This document shows positions 16,307 to 24,026 of a stretch of 24,036 bases of DNA, piece after piece. Both the position numbers and the translations under genes were made by a program. The stretch spans positions 1-24,036 of the forward strand of contig CALAZS010000201.1 of the NCBI GenBank assembly GCA_937926265.1. The letters are read 5' to 3'. Positions within the stretch are counted from its first letter, which is position 1. Every line of letters begins with the position of its first letter. This stretch comes from an uncultured Gammaproteobacteria bacterium. GTDB taxonomy: Bacteria > Pseudomonadota > Gammaproteobacteria > Chromatiales > Chromatiaceae. The notes beneath the pieces were generated by a model. The model worked only from the letters and a program-made list of their open reading frames with translations. It was not told where the DNA came from and did no database searches.

Positions 16307-16342
16307 TTGAAGTACTAAACAGATATTCGATACTATCTGTTT
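16307..16342 (+). promoter_or_regulatory. Putative sigma-70 promoter overlapped by a perfect dyad (operator candidate)
   Basis: TTGAAG (16307-16312) and TACTAT (16331-16336), 18 nt apart, make a plausible -35/-10 pair, each 4 of 6 to consensus. A perfect 9-bp inverted repeat, AAACAGATA (16317-16325) and TATCTGTTT (16334-16342) with an 8-nt spacer, covers the spacer and -10. A third exact copy of the half-site lies at 16232-16240, near the start of the divergent HerA-like gene. The arrangement suggests a dimeric repressor controlling the flavoprotein gene and perhaps both genes. Confidence 0.5.
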
Positions 16343-16378
16343 CGAATAAAAGAAGAATTTACATTCAGGAGTTAGATA

Positions 16379-17506
16379 ATGAGCAAGGTAACAGTAATTG
16401 GTGCTGGTTTTGGTGCATTGACCGCTGTCAGAAAACTGCGCGCGGCTGATGCCGGGCTGGATATCACATTAATCGCTCCTAAACCTGAAATGATCTACTA
16501 CCCAAGCCTGATCTGGATTCCGTCCGGTGTCCGTCAGCCTGATGACCTGCGGGTTCCGCTGGGTAATTTTTTCAGAAAAATGAATGTCAATTACCACCAG
16601 GGAAGTGCTGAAGGGCTCGAAAATGGCGGTCGCACGGTTCTGACTGATAACGGCCCGGTCGAAAATGATGGTTTGATCATTGCCTCCGGTGGTCGTTTTA
16701 TCAAGAAGCTGCCCGGTATCGAAAATTCGATTACACCCTGTGAAGGTATTGATGCGGCTGTCAAAATTCGAGACCGCCTCAAGGAAATGGAGGGTGGTAC
16801 CATCGCTGTCGGGTTTGCCGGCAACCCCAAGGAGCCTTCTGCGATGCGCGGTGGACCAATGTTTGAGTTCCTGTTTGGTATTGATAAACAGCTGCGCAAA
16901 GAGGGTCGCCGTGACAAGTTCAAAATGGTGTTTTTCACACCTGCCGCCAAACCCGGAGCCAGGTTAGGGCCCAAGGCAGTTGAGGGTTTGCTTGATGAGA
17001 TGAAAAAACGCGATATCGAAACGCACCTTGGTAACAAGATGAAAAGTTTCGAAACGAATAAAGTCTGTACCGAGGGTGGTGAGTTTGAAGCCGACCTGAT
17101 TCTTTTTATGCCTGGAATGACCGGCAATCAATGGTTTGATAACACAGACCTTCCGCGTTCAGAAGGTGGTTTAATCAAGGCCAATGAAAAATGCCAGGTG
17201 GAAGGTTTTGAGCGCGTCTATGTGGCCGGTGATTCGGGCAGCTTCCCAGGCCCGGACTGGATGCCTAAACAGGCACACATGGCAGATTTGCAGGCCGAGG
17301 CAGCTGTTGCCAACCTTGTGTCTGAGTTTCAGGGGGGGCAGCCTTACGATACCTTTGATGTCGAACTGGTTTGCATTGTCGACAGCTACAATGCCGGTAT
17401 GCTGGTTGCCAGAACAGAGAAGCGTAACGTGGTGCTGCCACCGTTAAGGGCGTTGCATTGGGCCAAGAGAGCTTTTGAGAAACTTTATCTGCAAAAATAT
17501 CGTTAA
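16379..17506 (+). CDS. Sulfide:quinone oxidoreductase-like FAD flavoprotein
   Basis: A 375-residue two-dinucleotide-fold flavoprotein. The N-terminal FAD site is VIGAGFGALTAVRKL (residues 6-20); YVAGDSGSF (281-289) is the second FAD contact, and MPKQAHMADLQAEAAVANL follows as in SQR and flavocytochrome c sulfide dehydrogenase. Cysteines are at 121, 230, 272 and 332. Cys121 (ITPCEGIDAA) and Cys332 (LVCIVDS) sit roughly where SQRs have redox cysteines. In the GNP...GGPMFEF segment (148-164), where SQRs usually carry another catalytic Cys, there is Met156 instead. It may therefore act on another electron donor or by a different mechanism. C-terminal residues 353-375 are amphipathic and basic, fitting monotopic membrane binding. 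AGGAG (16367-16371) is 7 nt from the ATG. Confidence 0.8.
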   Translation: MSKVTVIGAGFGALTAVRKLRAADAGLDITLIAPKPEMIYYPSLIWIPSGVRQPDDLRVPLGNFFRKMNVNYHQGSAEGLENGGRTVLTDNGPVENDGLIIASGGRFIKKLPGIENSITPCEGIDAAVKIRDRLKEMEGGTIAVGFAGNPKEPSAMRGGPMFEFLFGIDKQLRKEGRRDKFKMVFFTPAAKPGARLGPKAVEGLLDEMKKRDIETHLGNKMKSFETNKVCTEGGEFEADLILFMPGMTGNQWFDNTDLPRSEGGLIKANEKCQVEGFERVYVAGDSGSFPGPDWMPKQAHMADLQAEAAVANLVSEFQGGQPYDTFDVELVCIVDSYNAGMLVARTEKRNVVLPPLRALHWAKRAFEKLYLQKYR

Positions 17507-17538
17507 AGCCCAAAAAAAACTTGCCGCTATAACAAGGC

Positions 17539-18219
17539 ATGGATAATCAGAAAACACAGTCAGGCAAACCGCTATTTTTTGTAGCATCTGTCCTTACAGC
17601 GGCCTTTGTTTCGTACCTGATAGGCAGTCAGCCTATGGGCGAAGGCCTATTGACCGATATTACGCTTGGTTCGTTGGTTATTGGCTTGATATCCGGATTT
17701 ATCCTCGCACTGGGTGTGGCCTGGTTTGTTATCAATGAAAAACACCATGAACAACTGCTGGCTGAAGCCGTAATTAACCCTGAATCGGGCTTGTATACGC
17801 GTCATTACATGAACGAAATAGCACCCCGTTTCGTGGCGATCCACCAGCGTGATGCCAACGCTGGTTTTGCTGTCAGCCTGTTTAGCTTGGATGAGTCGGC
17901 AATTTCCCAACTGGTTGATGCTTCATCCCGAAAAAAGGCTTTTGCCAACCTCGCGACAGTTATTATGGAAACGATTCGTGAAACTGATATGGCAGTACAG
18001 TTTTCATCTGACCAGGTGGGCGTTTTTACCAACTGTGATTCAGAGCAATCAGCAAAACAAACGCTGGATAAAATTGTTGAGAGGGTCGGACAGATACGTA
18101 TTTCCAGTGATAAACAAAACCCGATAAAATTGTCTGTTAATGCAGCCCAGGTGATTCATAAACAGGATGAAAGCTTAACTGATCTGATTACCCGCATGGA
18201 GTTAATGAGCACAACCTGA
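17539..18219 (+). CDS. Membrane protein with degenerate GGDEF domain
   Basis: A 226-residue protein with two transmembrane segments (about 12-30 and 42-65) and a cytoplasmic domain from 75 to 226. The domain starts with NPESGLYTRHYMNE, corresponding to the D-x-x-TGLxNRRxF opening of GGDEF domains. It also contains RETDMAVQFSSDQVGVF (147-163), which aligns with the R-x-x-D-x-x-x-R-x-GGDEF strand pair. The GGDEF signature has become FSSDQ, lacking the paired glycines and catalytic acid, so diguanylate cyclase activity is very unlikely. It could be a sensor, a dimerisation module or decaying. It starts 32 bp after the flavoprotein stop with only AAGG close to the ATG, so it is probably co-transcribed with it. 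Confidence 0.7.
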   Translation: MDNQKTQSGKPLFFVASVLTAAFVSYLIGSQPMGEGLLTDITLGSLVIGLISGFILALGVAWFVINEKHHEQLLAEAVINPESGLYTRHYMNEIAPRFVAIHQRDANAGFAVSLFSLDESAISQLVDASSRKKAFANLATVIMETIRETDMAVQFSSDQVGVFTNCDSEQSAKQTLDKIVERVGQIRISSDKQNPIKLSVNAAQVIHKQDESLTDLITRMELMSTT

Positions 18220-18237
18220 TCCTGTTTTTGAAAGTCC

Positions 18238-18993
18238 TTAAAGGTTATCTAAAAGCAGCTTTACCGACATAACCAGCGATACGATGATTATCATTGGTTT
18301 TACCAGTTTCACACCATGTTTCATCGTCATATGTGAACCGGTGTAACTGCCGATTACCTGGCCAAGTCCCATTATCAGGCCAATTTCCCAGACCACCAGG
18401 CCGGACAGCTGAAAAAATATCAGGGCGCTGATGTTACTTGAAAAATTAAGCAGCTTTGTATGCGCTGTTGCCCTGGTGACGCCATATCCAAGCAAGGTGA
18501 TAAAGGCAATTACATAAAATGCACCTGCACCCGGGCCAAAAAATCCATCGTAAAAACCAATCCCCAGGCCGGCAGTCAAGGCAAAACTGTATTGGTTTAA
18601 ACGCTGTCGGGCATCTTCATCGGTCATGCGGTGCGAGAACATGAAAAACAGCGTGAAACCAATCAGTAAGACGGGCAGTAATGCCGATAGTGTCTCGTTA
18701 TCGAACTGTTGAACACTGTAGGTGCCAATCGCAGAACCGATAAAAGCAGTAATCATTGAAAGCAGGGCTGTTCTGAGTGGTACATGGCCCTTGCGGTAGT
18801 AATTGAAACTCGAGGTTAATGTACCAATTGATCCCTGCAGCTTGTTGGTACCCAGTGCGACAGCCGGTGATAATCCACTCCACAGCAAAACCGGCATGGT
18901 CAGCAGGCCACCGCCACCGGCAATACTGTCTACAAAGCCTGCGGCTATGCCCGTAATAAAAAGCAAAGTGATCAGTTCTATGCTTAAATCCAT
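18238..18993 (-). CDS. yfcA: TSUP-family (TauE/SafE) permease, YfcA-like
   Basis: A 251-residue inner-membrane protein with about eight hydrophobic segments. Family motifs are clear: AGFVDSIAGGGGLLTMP (residues 18-34), ALGTNKLQGSIGT, GFYDGFFGPGAGAFY and RATAHTKLLNFSSNI. These follow E. coli YfcA closely, as I remember it. TSUP proteins export or import small organosulfur or sulfur oxyanions and carboxylates such as sulfite, sulfoacetate or thiosulfate; this one's substrate is unknown. It ends 18 bp from the convergent degenerate-GGDEF gene. Its ATG has no Shine-Dalgarno-like sequence, and only 38 bp separate it from the divergent pgl start. Confidence 0.93.
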   Translation of the reverse strand: MDLSIELITLLFITGIAAGFVDSIAGGGGLLTMPVLLWSGLSPAVALGTNKLQGSIGTLTSSFNYYRKGHVPLRTALLSMITAFIGSAIGTYSVQQFDNETLSALLPVLLIGFTLFFMFSHRMTDEDARQRLNQYSFALTAGLGIGFYDGFFGPGAGAFYVIAFITLLGYGVTRATAHTKLLNFSSNISALIFFQLSGLVVWEIGLIMGLGQVIGSYTGSHMTMKHGVKLVKPMIIIVSLVMSVKLLLDNL

Positions 18994-19031
18994 AATGAAA
19001 GGATAGTACGTACAGACAGGCAGGATAACAA

Positions 19032-19721
19032 ATGAGTAATCTTGAAAAGGTTAAGTTTCATGTTGTTAAAGACAGTATAGAACTGGCACGAGAAGCCTCT
19101 GACAGAATTTTGCGCGATGCAAGACTGGCAATAGCCCAGAGGGATTGTTTCAATATTGTCATGGCAGGCGGTAACACGCCAATTCATACCTATCAGCACT
19201 TGGCGCGCCATGATTCTGAATGGTCACGCTGGCAGCTTTACTTTGGAGATGAACGCTGTTTGCCACGGGATGACCTTGAGCGAAACAGCTTCCAGCTGGT
19301 CAACAAGTTTATCAACGACGTGGCAATACCTGATACGCATGTCCATTACATACTGGCGGAATCCGGCTTCGATATAGCCATCAGTGACTACGAAAAAAAA
19401 ATACGACACGTAATGCCGTTTGACCTGGTTTTACTCGGTATGGGAGAAGATGGTCATACTGCAAGCCTGTTTCCAGGACACGAACATGATGAAAAGCAGG
19501 AAGTGGTTGGAGTACGCAACTCACCAAAACCACCCGAGGATCGCGTCAGCCTTAATTACCCGACACTGTGTAATACCCGGAAAATGCTCATCATGGTTGA
19601 GGGTGAGCATAAACGACCTGCGGTCCAGGCCTGGCTTGATGGCGAAGACCTGCCAATTTCCCGGGTTTCAGGGTTTGAATCAACTGATGTATTTATTGAT
19701 GAGTCGGCCTATCCAATGTAA
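19032..19721 (+). CDS. pgl: 6-phosphogluconolactonase (DevB/Pgl type)
   Basis: A 229-residue cytosolic enzyme that hydrolyses 6-phosphogluconolactone in the oxidative pentose phosphate and Entner-Doudoroff routes. The sugar-isomerase-like fold motifs are intact: MAGGNTPIHTYQHLA (44-58), LYFGDERCLP, and LGMGEDGHTASLFPG holding the catalytic His. Length is normal for the family. AGGA (19022-19025) is 6 nt before the ATG. zwf and edd, common neighbours, are not present, so the gene stands alone. It is closed by the hairpin at 19781-19820. Confidence 0.95.
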   Translation: MSNLEKVKFHVVKDSIELAREASDRILRDARLAIAQRDCFNIVMAGGNTPIHTYQHLARHDSEWSRWQLYFGDERCLPRDDLERNSFQLVNKFINDVAIPDTHVHYILAESGFDIAISDYEKKIRHVMPFDLVLLGMGEDGHTASLFPGHEHDEKQEVVGVRNSPKPPEDRVSLNYPTLCNTRKMLIMVEGEHKRPAVQAWLDGEDLPISRVSGFESTDVFIDESAYPM

Positions 19722-19780
19722 ATTGAAGTAATAATTTAAAGTTAAATTTTTAGGCAGTTTTCATCTTTTTTATTTCAAAA

Positions 19781-19820
19781 GGCTCTGCCGGTGAAACATG
19801 CCGGACAGAGCTGTTTTTTT
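19781..19820 (+). terminator. Terminator/attenuator-like hairpin abutting the yadG start codon
   Basis: GCTCTGCCGG (19782-19791) pairs with CCGGACAGAGC (19801-19811) with a single bulged A, around a 9-nt loop, followed by seven T (19814-19820). An A-run precedes the stem. This is a convincing intrinsic terminator 60 bp after pgl, but its T-run ends on the base before the ATG of the next gene. It also contains an in-frame GTG (19791) preceded by AAAGG (19778-19782). Confidence 0.8.
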
Positions 19821-20774
19821 ATGGATACTCACGCACTTTCAATAGAAAATCTGTGCAAAATTTACAAGGGAGGTCACCAGGCCCTTGTGGATGTCAGTTT
19901 GCAAGTCGGGCAGGGTGATTTTTTTGCATTGTTAGGACCAAATGGTGCAGGTAAATCCACTGCCATTGGCATTATAAGTTCCCTGGTGAACAAGGATTCC
20001 GGCAGCGTTGAAGTGATGGGCCATGACCTGGACAAGGATCCGGTAAAGGTTAAAGAACAGATAGGCCTGGTGCCGCAGGAATTTAACTTCAACCAGTTCG
20101 AACCTGTTGGCGAAATTGTCGTCAACCAGGCTGGCTTTTACGGTATTCCCCGCAAGGAAGCCCTGGCAAGGGCCAAAAAATACCTGACCCAGTTAGATCT
20201 ATGGGGTAAGCGTGATGTTGAATCGCGTTCACTTTCCGGCGGTATGAAGCGGAGATTGATGATAGCCAGGGCACTGGTGCATGAACCAAGACTTCTTATT
20301 CTTGACGAACCGACTGCCGGAGTCGATATCGAAATACGCCGGTCAATGTGGGATTTTCTGCGTGAAATCAATCGCAAAGGCACAACCATTATCCTGACAA
20401 CACACTATCTTGAAGAGGCAGAAAGTCTTTGTCGCAATATCGCCATTATTAACTGTGGCCGCATCGTTGAAAAATCAGGTATGTCAGACCTTTTAAAACG
20501 TATGCATCGTCAGTCTTTTGTCGTAAGCAGCAGGGAAACTATTGGTGAAGTGGATCAACTTGAAAAATATCAGCCGGAAATACTGGATAGCACAACACTT
20601 GAGCTCAGCCTGCACCAGGACACTGACATGAACAGCATGTTTGATGATCTCAGCCGTGCCGGTATCCAGGTGGTCGGCCTGAGAAACAAGCAAAACCGTC
20701 TGGAACAGATGTTTATCGAAATGGTGACTAACCCTGAGAGCATTTGTAAAGCAGAGCAGGAAACCGGACAATAA
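19821..20774 (+). CDS. yadG: ABC exporter ATP-binding protein YadG
   Basis: A 317-residue ATPase subunit. It has Walker A GPNGAGKST (39-47), Q-loop VPQEF (Gln86), signature LSGGM (138-142), Walker B LLILDEP (158-164) and switch His195 (TTHYLEEAE). A roughly 100-residue C-terminal extension is typical of ABC-2 exporter ATPases. It follows E. coli YadG nearly residue for residue in places (IGIISSLVNK, LVPQEFNFN, EPTAGVDIE). The start is ambiguous. ATG 19821 matches the YadG N-terminus but has no usable Shine-Dalgarno. GTG 19791, with AAAGG 8 nt upstream, would add 10 residues encoded by the hairpin. The partner membrane subunit begins 2 nt after its stop. The substrate is unknown. Confidence 0.94.
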   Translation: MDTHALSIENLCKIYKGGHQALVDVSLQVGQGDFFALLGPNGAGKSTAIGIISSLVNKDSGSVEVMGHDLDKDPVKVKEQIGLVPQEFNFNQFEPVGEIVVNQAGFYGIPRKEALARAKKYLTQLDLWGKRDVESRSLSGGMKRRLMIARALVHEPRLLILDEPTAGVDIEIRRSMWDFLREINRKGTTIILTTHYLEEAESLCRNIAIINCGRIVEKSGMSDLLKRMHRQSFVVSSRETIGEVDQLEKYQPEILDSTTLELSLHQDTDMNSMFDDLSRAGIQVVGLRNKQNRLEQMFIEMVTNPESICKAEQETGQ

Positions 20775-20776
20775 TT

Positions 20777-21550
20777 ATGCAGTTGGCACGTTATTTCACT
20801 GCGTTTAAAACTATCCTGATCAAGGAGGTTTTACGTTTTTCGCGTATATGGGTGCAAACCGTTTTGCCACCTGCAATCACTACGGCACTGTATTTTATTA
20901 TTTTCGGTAAACTGATTGGCGAGCAGATTGGCGAAATGGACGGTTACCGCTATATCGATTTTATCGTGCCGGGACTGATCCTGATGTCAGTGATATCAAA
21001 TTCCTATGCCAATGTGGTTTCAAGTTTTTACAGCAGCAAATTCCAGCGTCATATTGAAGAGCTTTTGATTTCACCTGTGCCCAATGCAGTTATCCTGGCC
21101 GGATATGTTGGCGGCGGTGTTGCCAGGGGCATTGTTGTTGGTATTACCGTAACCATTGTTTCAATGTTTTTTTCCGACTGGCAGATACACAGTTACAGCA
21201 TCACCTTCCTGGTGTTTTTTCTGACCTCGGTGCTGTTTGCAATGGCTGGCTTTATCAATGCGATCTATGCCAACAGCTTTGATGATATTTCGATTATTCC
21301 CACTTTCGTATTAACTCCGTTAACCTACCTGGGAGGCGTGTTTTATTCTATCAGCATGCTTTCAGAGTTTTGGCAGGGGGTATCGATGATTAATCCGGTT
21401 TTTTACATGATTAACGCTTTTCGATACGGTTTGCTTGGTACCAGTGATATTTCTATTGGATTCGCTTTTGTGATCATTATTGGTTTCATTATTCTTTTAA
21501 CTTCTTTCAGTCTCTGGCTGTTAAAAAAAGGTGTTGGCATTAAAAGCTGA
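20777..21550 (+). CDS. yadH: ABC-2 type exporter membrane subunit YadH
   Basis: A 257-residue inner-membrane subunit with six likely transmembrane helices. Motifs shared with E. coli YadH include SRIWVQTVLPPAITTALYF, FIVPGLILMSVISNSYANV, EELLISPVPNAVILAGYVGG and SFDDISIIPTFVLTPLTYL, the last being the ABC-2 signature region. It forms the pore with YadG. Its stop TGA overlaps the ATG of mrcB by one base, so the exporter and the peptidoglycan synthase are translationally coupled. Confidence 0.95.
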   Translation: MQLARYFTAFKTILIKEVLRFSRIWVQTVLPPAITTALYFIIFGKLIGEQIGEMDGYRYIDFIVPGLILMSVISNSYANVVSSFYSSKFQRHIEELLISPVPNAVILAGYVGGGVARGIVVGITVTIVSMFFSDWQIHSYSITFLVFFLTSVLFAMAGFINAIYANSFDDISIIPTFVLTPLTYLGGVFYSISMLSEFWQGVSMINPVFYMINAFRYGLLGTSDISIGFAFVIIIGFIILLTSFSLWLLKKGVGIKS

Positions 21551-23955
21551 TGGTCAGAAAAAAAACTACAACCCGTAAAAAAAAGCCCGTTCAGAAAACC
21601 GGTAAGAAAACCGTAAAAAAATCTGGGAAGAAAACAGCTTCGAGACGTTCGAAAAAAACCCAGTCAAAAAAAAACCATTCTAAAAAGCCTGGGATCTTCA
21701 GTCGTATGCGTCGATATCTTTTGATGTTGATAGTTCTCGGCATTGTTTCCATCGGTTTGTACTCTATCTATCTTTCCCAGGTGGTAACGGTCAAGTTTGA
21801 GGGTAAACGCTGGGCGGTGCCTGCAAGGGTATTTGCGCGCTCACTTGAGTTGTATGCAGGTGCAGCGATAACGCCGGAAATGTTAAAGGCCGAGCTAAAC
21901 AGGCTGGGTTATCGGCATCAAAAACAACCGGGACAGGCAGGTACCTGGGGTAGAAGTGGCAGTACCTTCAAGGTTAACACGCGTGATTTTCAGTTCTGGG
22001 ACGAAGCCGTTGCGGCACAGCAATTACGAATTCAAACCAGTGCCAACCGTATTGAAAAGATAAGTGATACCAAGGGCAGGGAAGTGGCGCTGGTAAGACT
22101 CGAAGCACCGGTGATTGACAGTATCTATCCCAGTCATAATGAAGACCGGGTTTTGTTGAAATATGACCAGATCCCTGAACAGCTTATCCAGGCACTGCTG
22201 GCAATCGAGGACAGGGAATTTTTCAGTCATCACGGCGTCAGTCCAAAATCCATACTCAGAGCGATGCTGGCTAATATCCGTTCCGGTCAGATTGTTCAGG
22301 GTGGCAGTACCCTGACCCAGCAACTGGCGAAAAACTTCTTCCTCAGCAGTGACCGTACCATTGTCAGAAAGATCAACGAAGCCCTGATGGCTTTGATTAT
22401 TGATTTCCGTTATGAAAAACATGACATCCTGGAAGCTTACGCCAACGAAATATATTTGGGTCAGGATGGCAAACGGGCAATCCATGGTTTTGGTCTTGCC
22501 AGCCGTTTTTATTTCAACCTGCCTGTCAATGAATTAGATTTGTCCCGAATTGCTTTACTTGCCGGCATTATCAAGGGACCATCTTACTACGACCCCCGTC
22601 GTCACCCTGAAAGAGCACTGAAACGCCGAAACCTGGTAATTGATGTCATGCAGCAGCAGGGCATGATAGAACAGGCTGCTGCTGAGAAAGCCAGGCTGGC
22701 AAAACTCGGTTTGAATGATACCGCCAAAGGTAAACAGCGCGGCTACCCTGCTTTTGTACAACTGGTTCGTCAGCAGTTAAAGCGTGATTACCGCGAAGAG
22801 GATCTGACCAGCGAAGGTCTGCGAATATTCACAACCCTGGATCCCTGGGTACAGCAACAGGCTGACAAGTATGCCGAGGTAACGCTTGCGCGATTGGAAA
22901 AGCAGAAAAAATTACCGGCCGGTTCACTTGAGGTTGGTTCGGTGATTGCCCGTGTCAGCAGTGGTGAAATCGTTGCACTGGTAGGTGGCAGGCAAAGCAG
23001 GTACCTTGGATTTAACCGGGCGCTTGATGCGGTTCGGCCAATTGGATCCCTGGTCAAACCCCTGGTTTACCTGGCTGCACTGATGCAGCCGCAGCGTTAT
23101 TCACTGATTACCCAGCTTAAAGATGAGCCGGTTACCCTGAAACAACAGGATGGCAGTTTGTGGACGCCTAAAAATTATGATGGTAAATCGCATGGCAATG
23201 TTGCGTTGATCAATGCACTGGCTTATTCCTATAACCAGGCTACTGTGAACCTGGGCCTGGAAGTGGGCCTTGAAGAGGTTATTGAAACAATTCACAAGGC
23301 TGGTGTAAGCCGTGAGATCAAGCCTTTTCCTTCGTTGCTGCTTGGGGCCCTGGCTTTATCACCCTATGAAGTGACACAGATGTATCAGACACTCGCATCA
23401 GGTGGTTTTTATTCACCGTTGAGGGCAATCAGCGAGGTGCTGGATAAAGATAATCAACCTTTACAGCGTTATCCACTCACTGTAAAACAGGCATTGCCTG
23501 ATACACCGGTCTACCTGTTGAACACAGCATTGCAGAGAGTGGTTAATACCGGTACGGCAAAATCACTGAAACAGAAATTTGCCGGAGATTATGGGTTTGC
23601 CGGCAAAACGGGAACGACCAATGATCTGCGTGACAGTTGGTTCGCCGGTTTCTCGGGAGACCTGGTTGCTGCTGTCTGGGTAGGTAGAGATGATAATAAA
23701 AAAGCCGGTTTAACCGGGGCCAGTGGAGCCATGCAGGTCTGGGGGGAAATCTTTAAACGCATAAACCCACAGCCATTGTCACTCTATCCAACAGCTGAAA
23801 CTGAGTTGCTTCTGATTGACGAAACAAATGGTTTGCTGGCATCAGAAAAGTGTGAAAATACAGTGCAGGTACCATTTTTAAGAGGTAATGGACCGGGTCG
23901 CGAATCGCCATGTGTGGAAAAGAGCAAGGGATTTTTCGAGCGTCTTTTTGACTGA
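21550..23955 (+). CDS. mrcB: Bifunctional penicillin-binding protein 1B (glycosyltransferase/transpeptidase)
   Basis: An 801-residue class A PBP that polymerises lipid II and crosslinks peptidoglycan. Residues 1-55 are a very Lys-rich cytoplasmic tail; 56-80 are the single membrane anchor. Residues about 87-190 match the UB2H domain that in E. coli docks the outer-membrane activator LpoB. Glycosyltransferase motifs are AIEDREFFSHHG (catalytic Glu230) and GGSTLTQQLAKN. Transpeptidase motifs are complete: SLVK with Ser500/Lys503, SYN (560-562), and KTGTT (686-690). At 801 residues it is a little shorter than E. coli PBP1b (844). Co-translation with yadGH suggests a shared envelope role. Confidence 0.97.
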   Translation: MVRKKTTTRKKKPVQKTGKKTVKKSGKKTASRRSKKTQSKKNHSKKPGIFSRMRRYLLMLIVLGIVSIGLYSIYLSQVVTVKFEGKRWAVPARVFARSLELYAGAAITPEMLKAELNRLGYRHQKQPGQAGTWGRSGSTFKVNTRDFQFWDEAVAAQQLRIQTSANRIEKISDTKGREVALVRLEAPVIDSIYPSHNEDRVLLKYDQIPEQLIQALLAIEDREFFSHHGVSPKSILRAMLANIRSGQIVQGGSTLTQQLAKNFFLSSDRTIVRKINEALMALIIDFRYEKHDILEAYANEIYLGQDGKRAIHGFGLASRFYFNLPVNELDLSRIALLAGIIKGPSYYDPRRHPERALKRRNLVIDVMQQQGMIEQAAAEKARLAKLGLNDTAKGKQRGYPAFVQLVRQQLKRDYREEDLTSEGLRIFTTLDPWVQQQADKYAEVTLARLEKQKKLPAGSLEVGSVIARVSSGEIVALVGGRQSRYLGFNRALDAVRPIGSLVKPLVYLAALMQPQRYSLITQLKDEPVTLKQQDGSLWTPKNYDGKSHGNVALINALAYSYNQATVNLGLEVGLEEVIETIHKAGVSREIKPFPSLLLGALALSPYEVTQMYQTLASGGFYSPLRAISEVLDKDNQPLQRYPLTVKQALPDTPVYLLNTALQRVVNTGTAKSLKQKFAGDYGFAGKTGTTNDLRDSWFAGFSGDLVAAVWVGRDDNKKAGLTGASGAMQVWGEIFKRINPQPLSLYPTAETELLLIDETNGLLASEKCENTVQVPFLRGNGPGRESPCVEKSKGFFERLFD

Positions 23956-24026
23956 TGGTTTTGATGATTAGGTCATTGACAAAGCAATTGACTCAAAAGC
24001 CAAATAAAGCCAAAGTTAAGAAATAA
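23955..24026 (+). CDS. Possible 23-residue basic small protein overlapping the mrcB stop
   Basis: An ATG at 23955 shares one base with the mrcB TGA (TGATG), the same junction type as glcD-glcE and yadH-mrcB, and opens a short Lys/Gln-rich frame ending TAA at 24024-24026. There is no separate Shine-Dalgarno. It could be a chance frame; the only support is the coupled start. Confidence 0.2.
   Translation: MVLMIRSLTKQLTQKPNKAKVKK

Noticed and set aside
16591..17127. A 178-codon minus-strand frame opposite the SQR-like gene
   Set aside because: It is fully inside a gene with intact flavoprotein motifs, has no Shine-Dalgarno, and translates to low-complexity Pro/Ser-rich sequence.
14263..18219. 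A defence or redox island built around the HerA-like ATPase
   Set aside because: No nuclease, Sir2, restriction or mobile-element gene is present; the neighbours are housekeeping-like, so a defence system is not supported.
17539..18219. Active diguanylate cyclase
   Set aside because: The GGDEF signature reads SSDQ, lacking the residues needed for GTP and metal binding.
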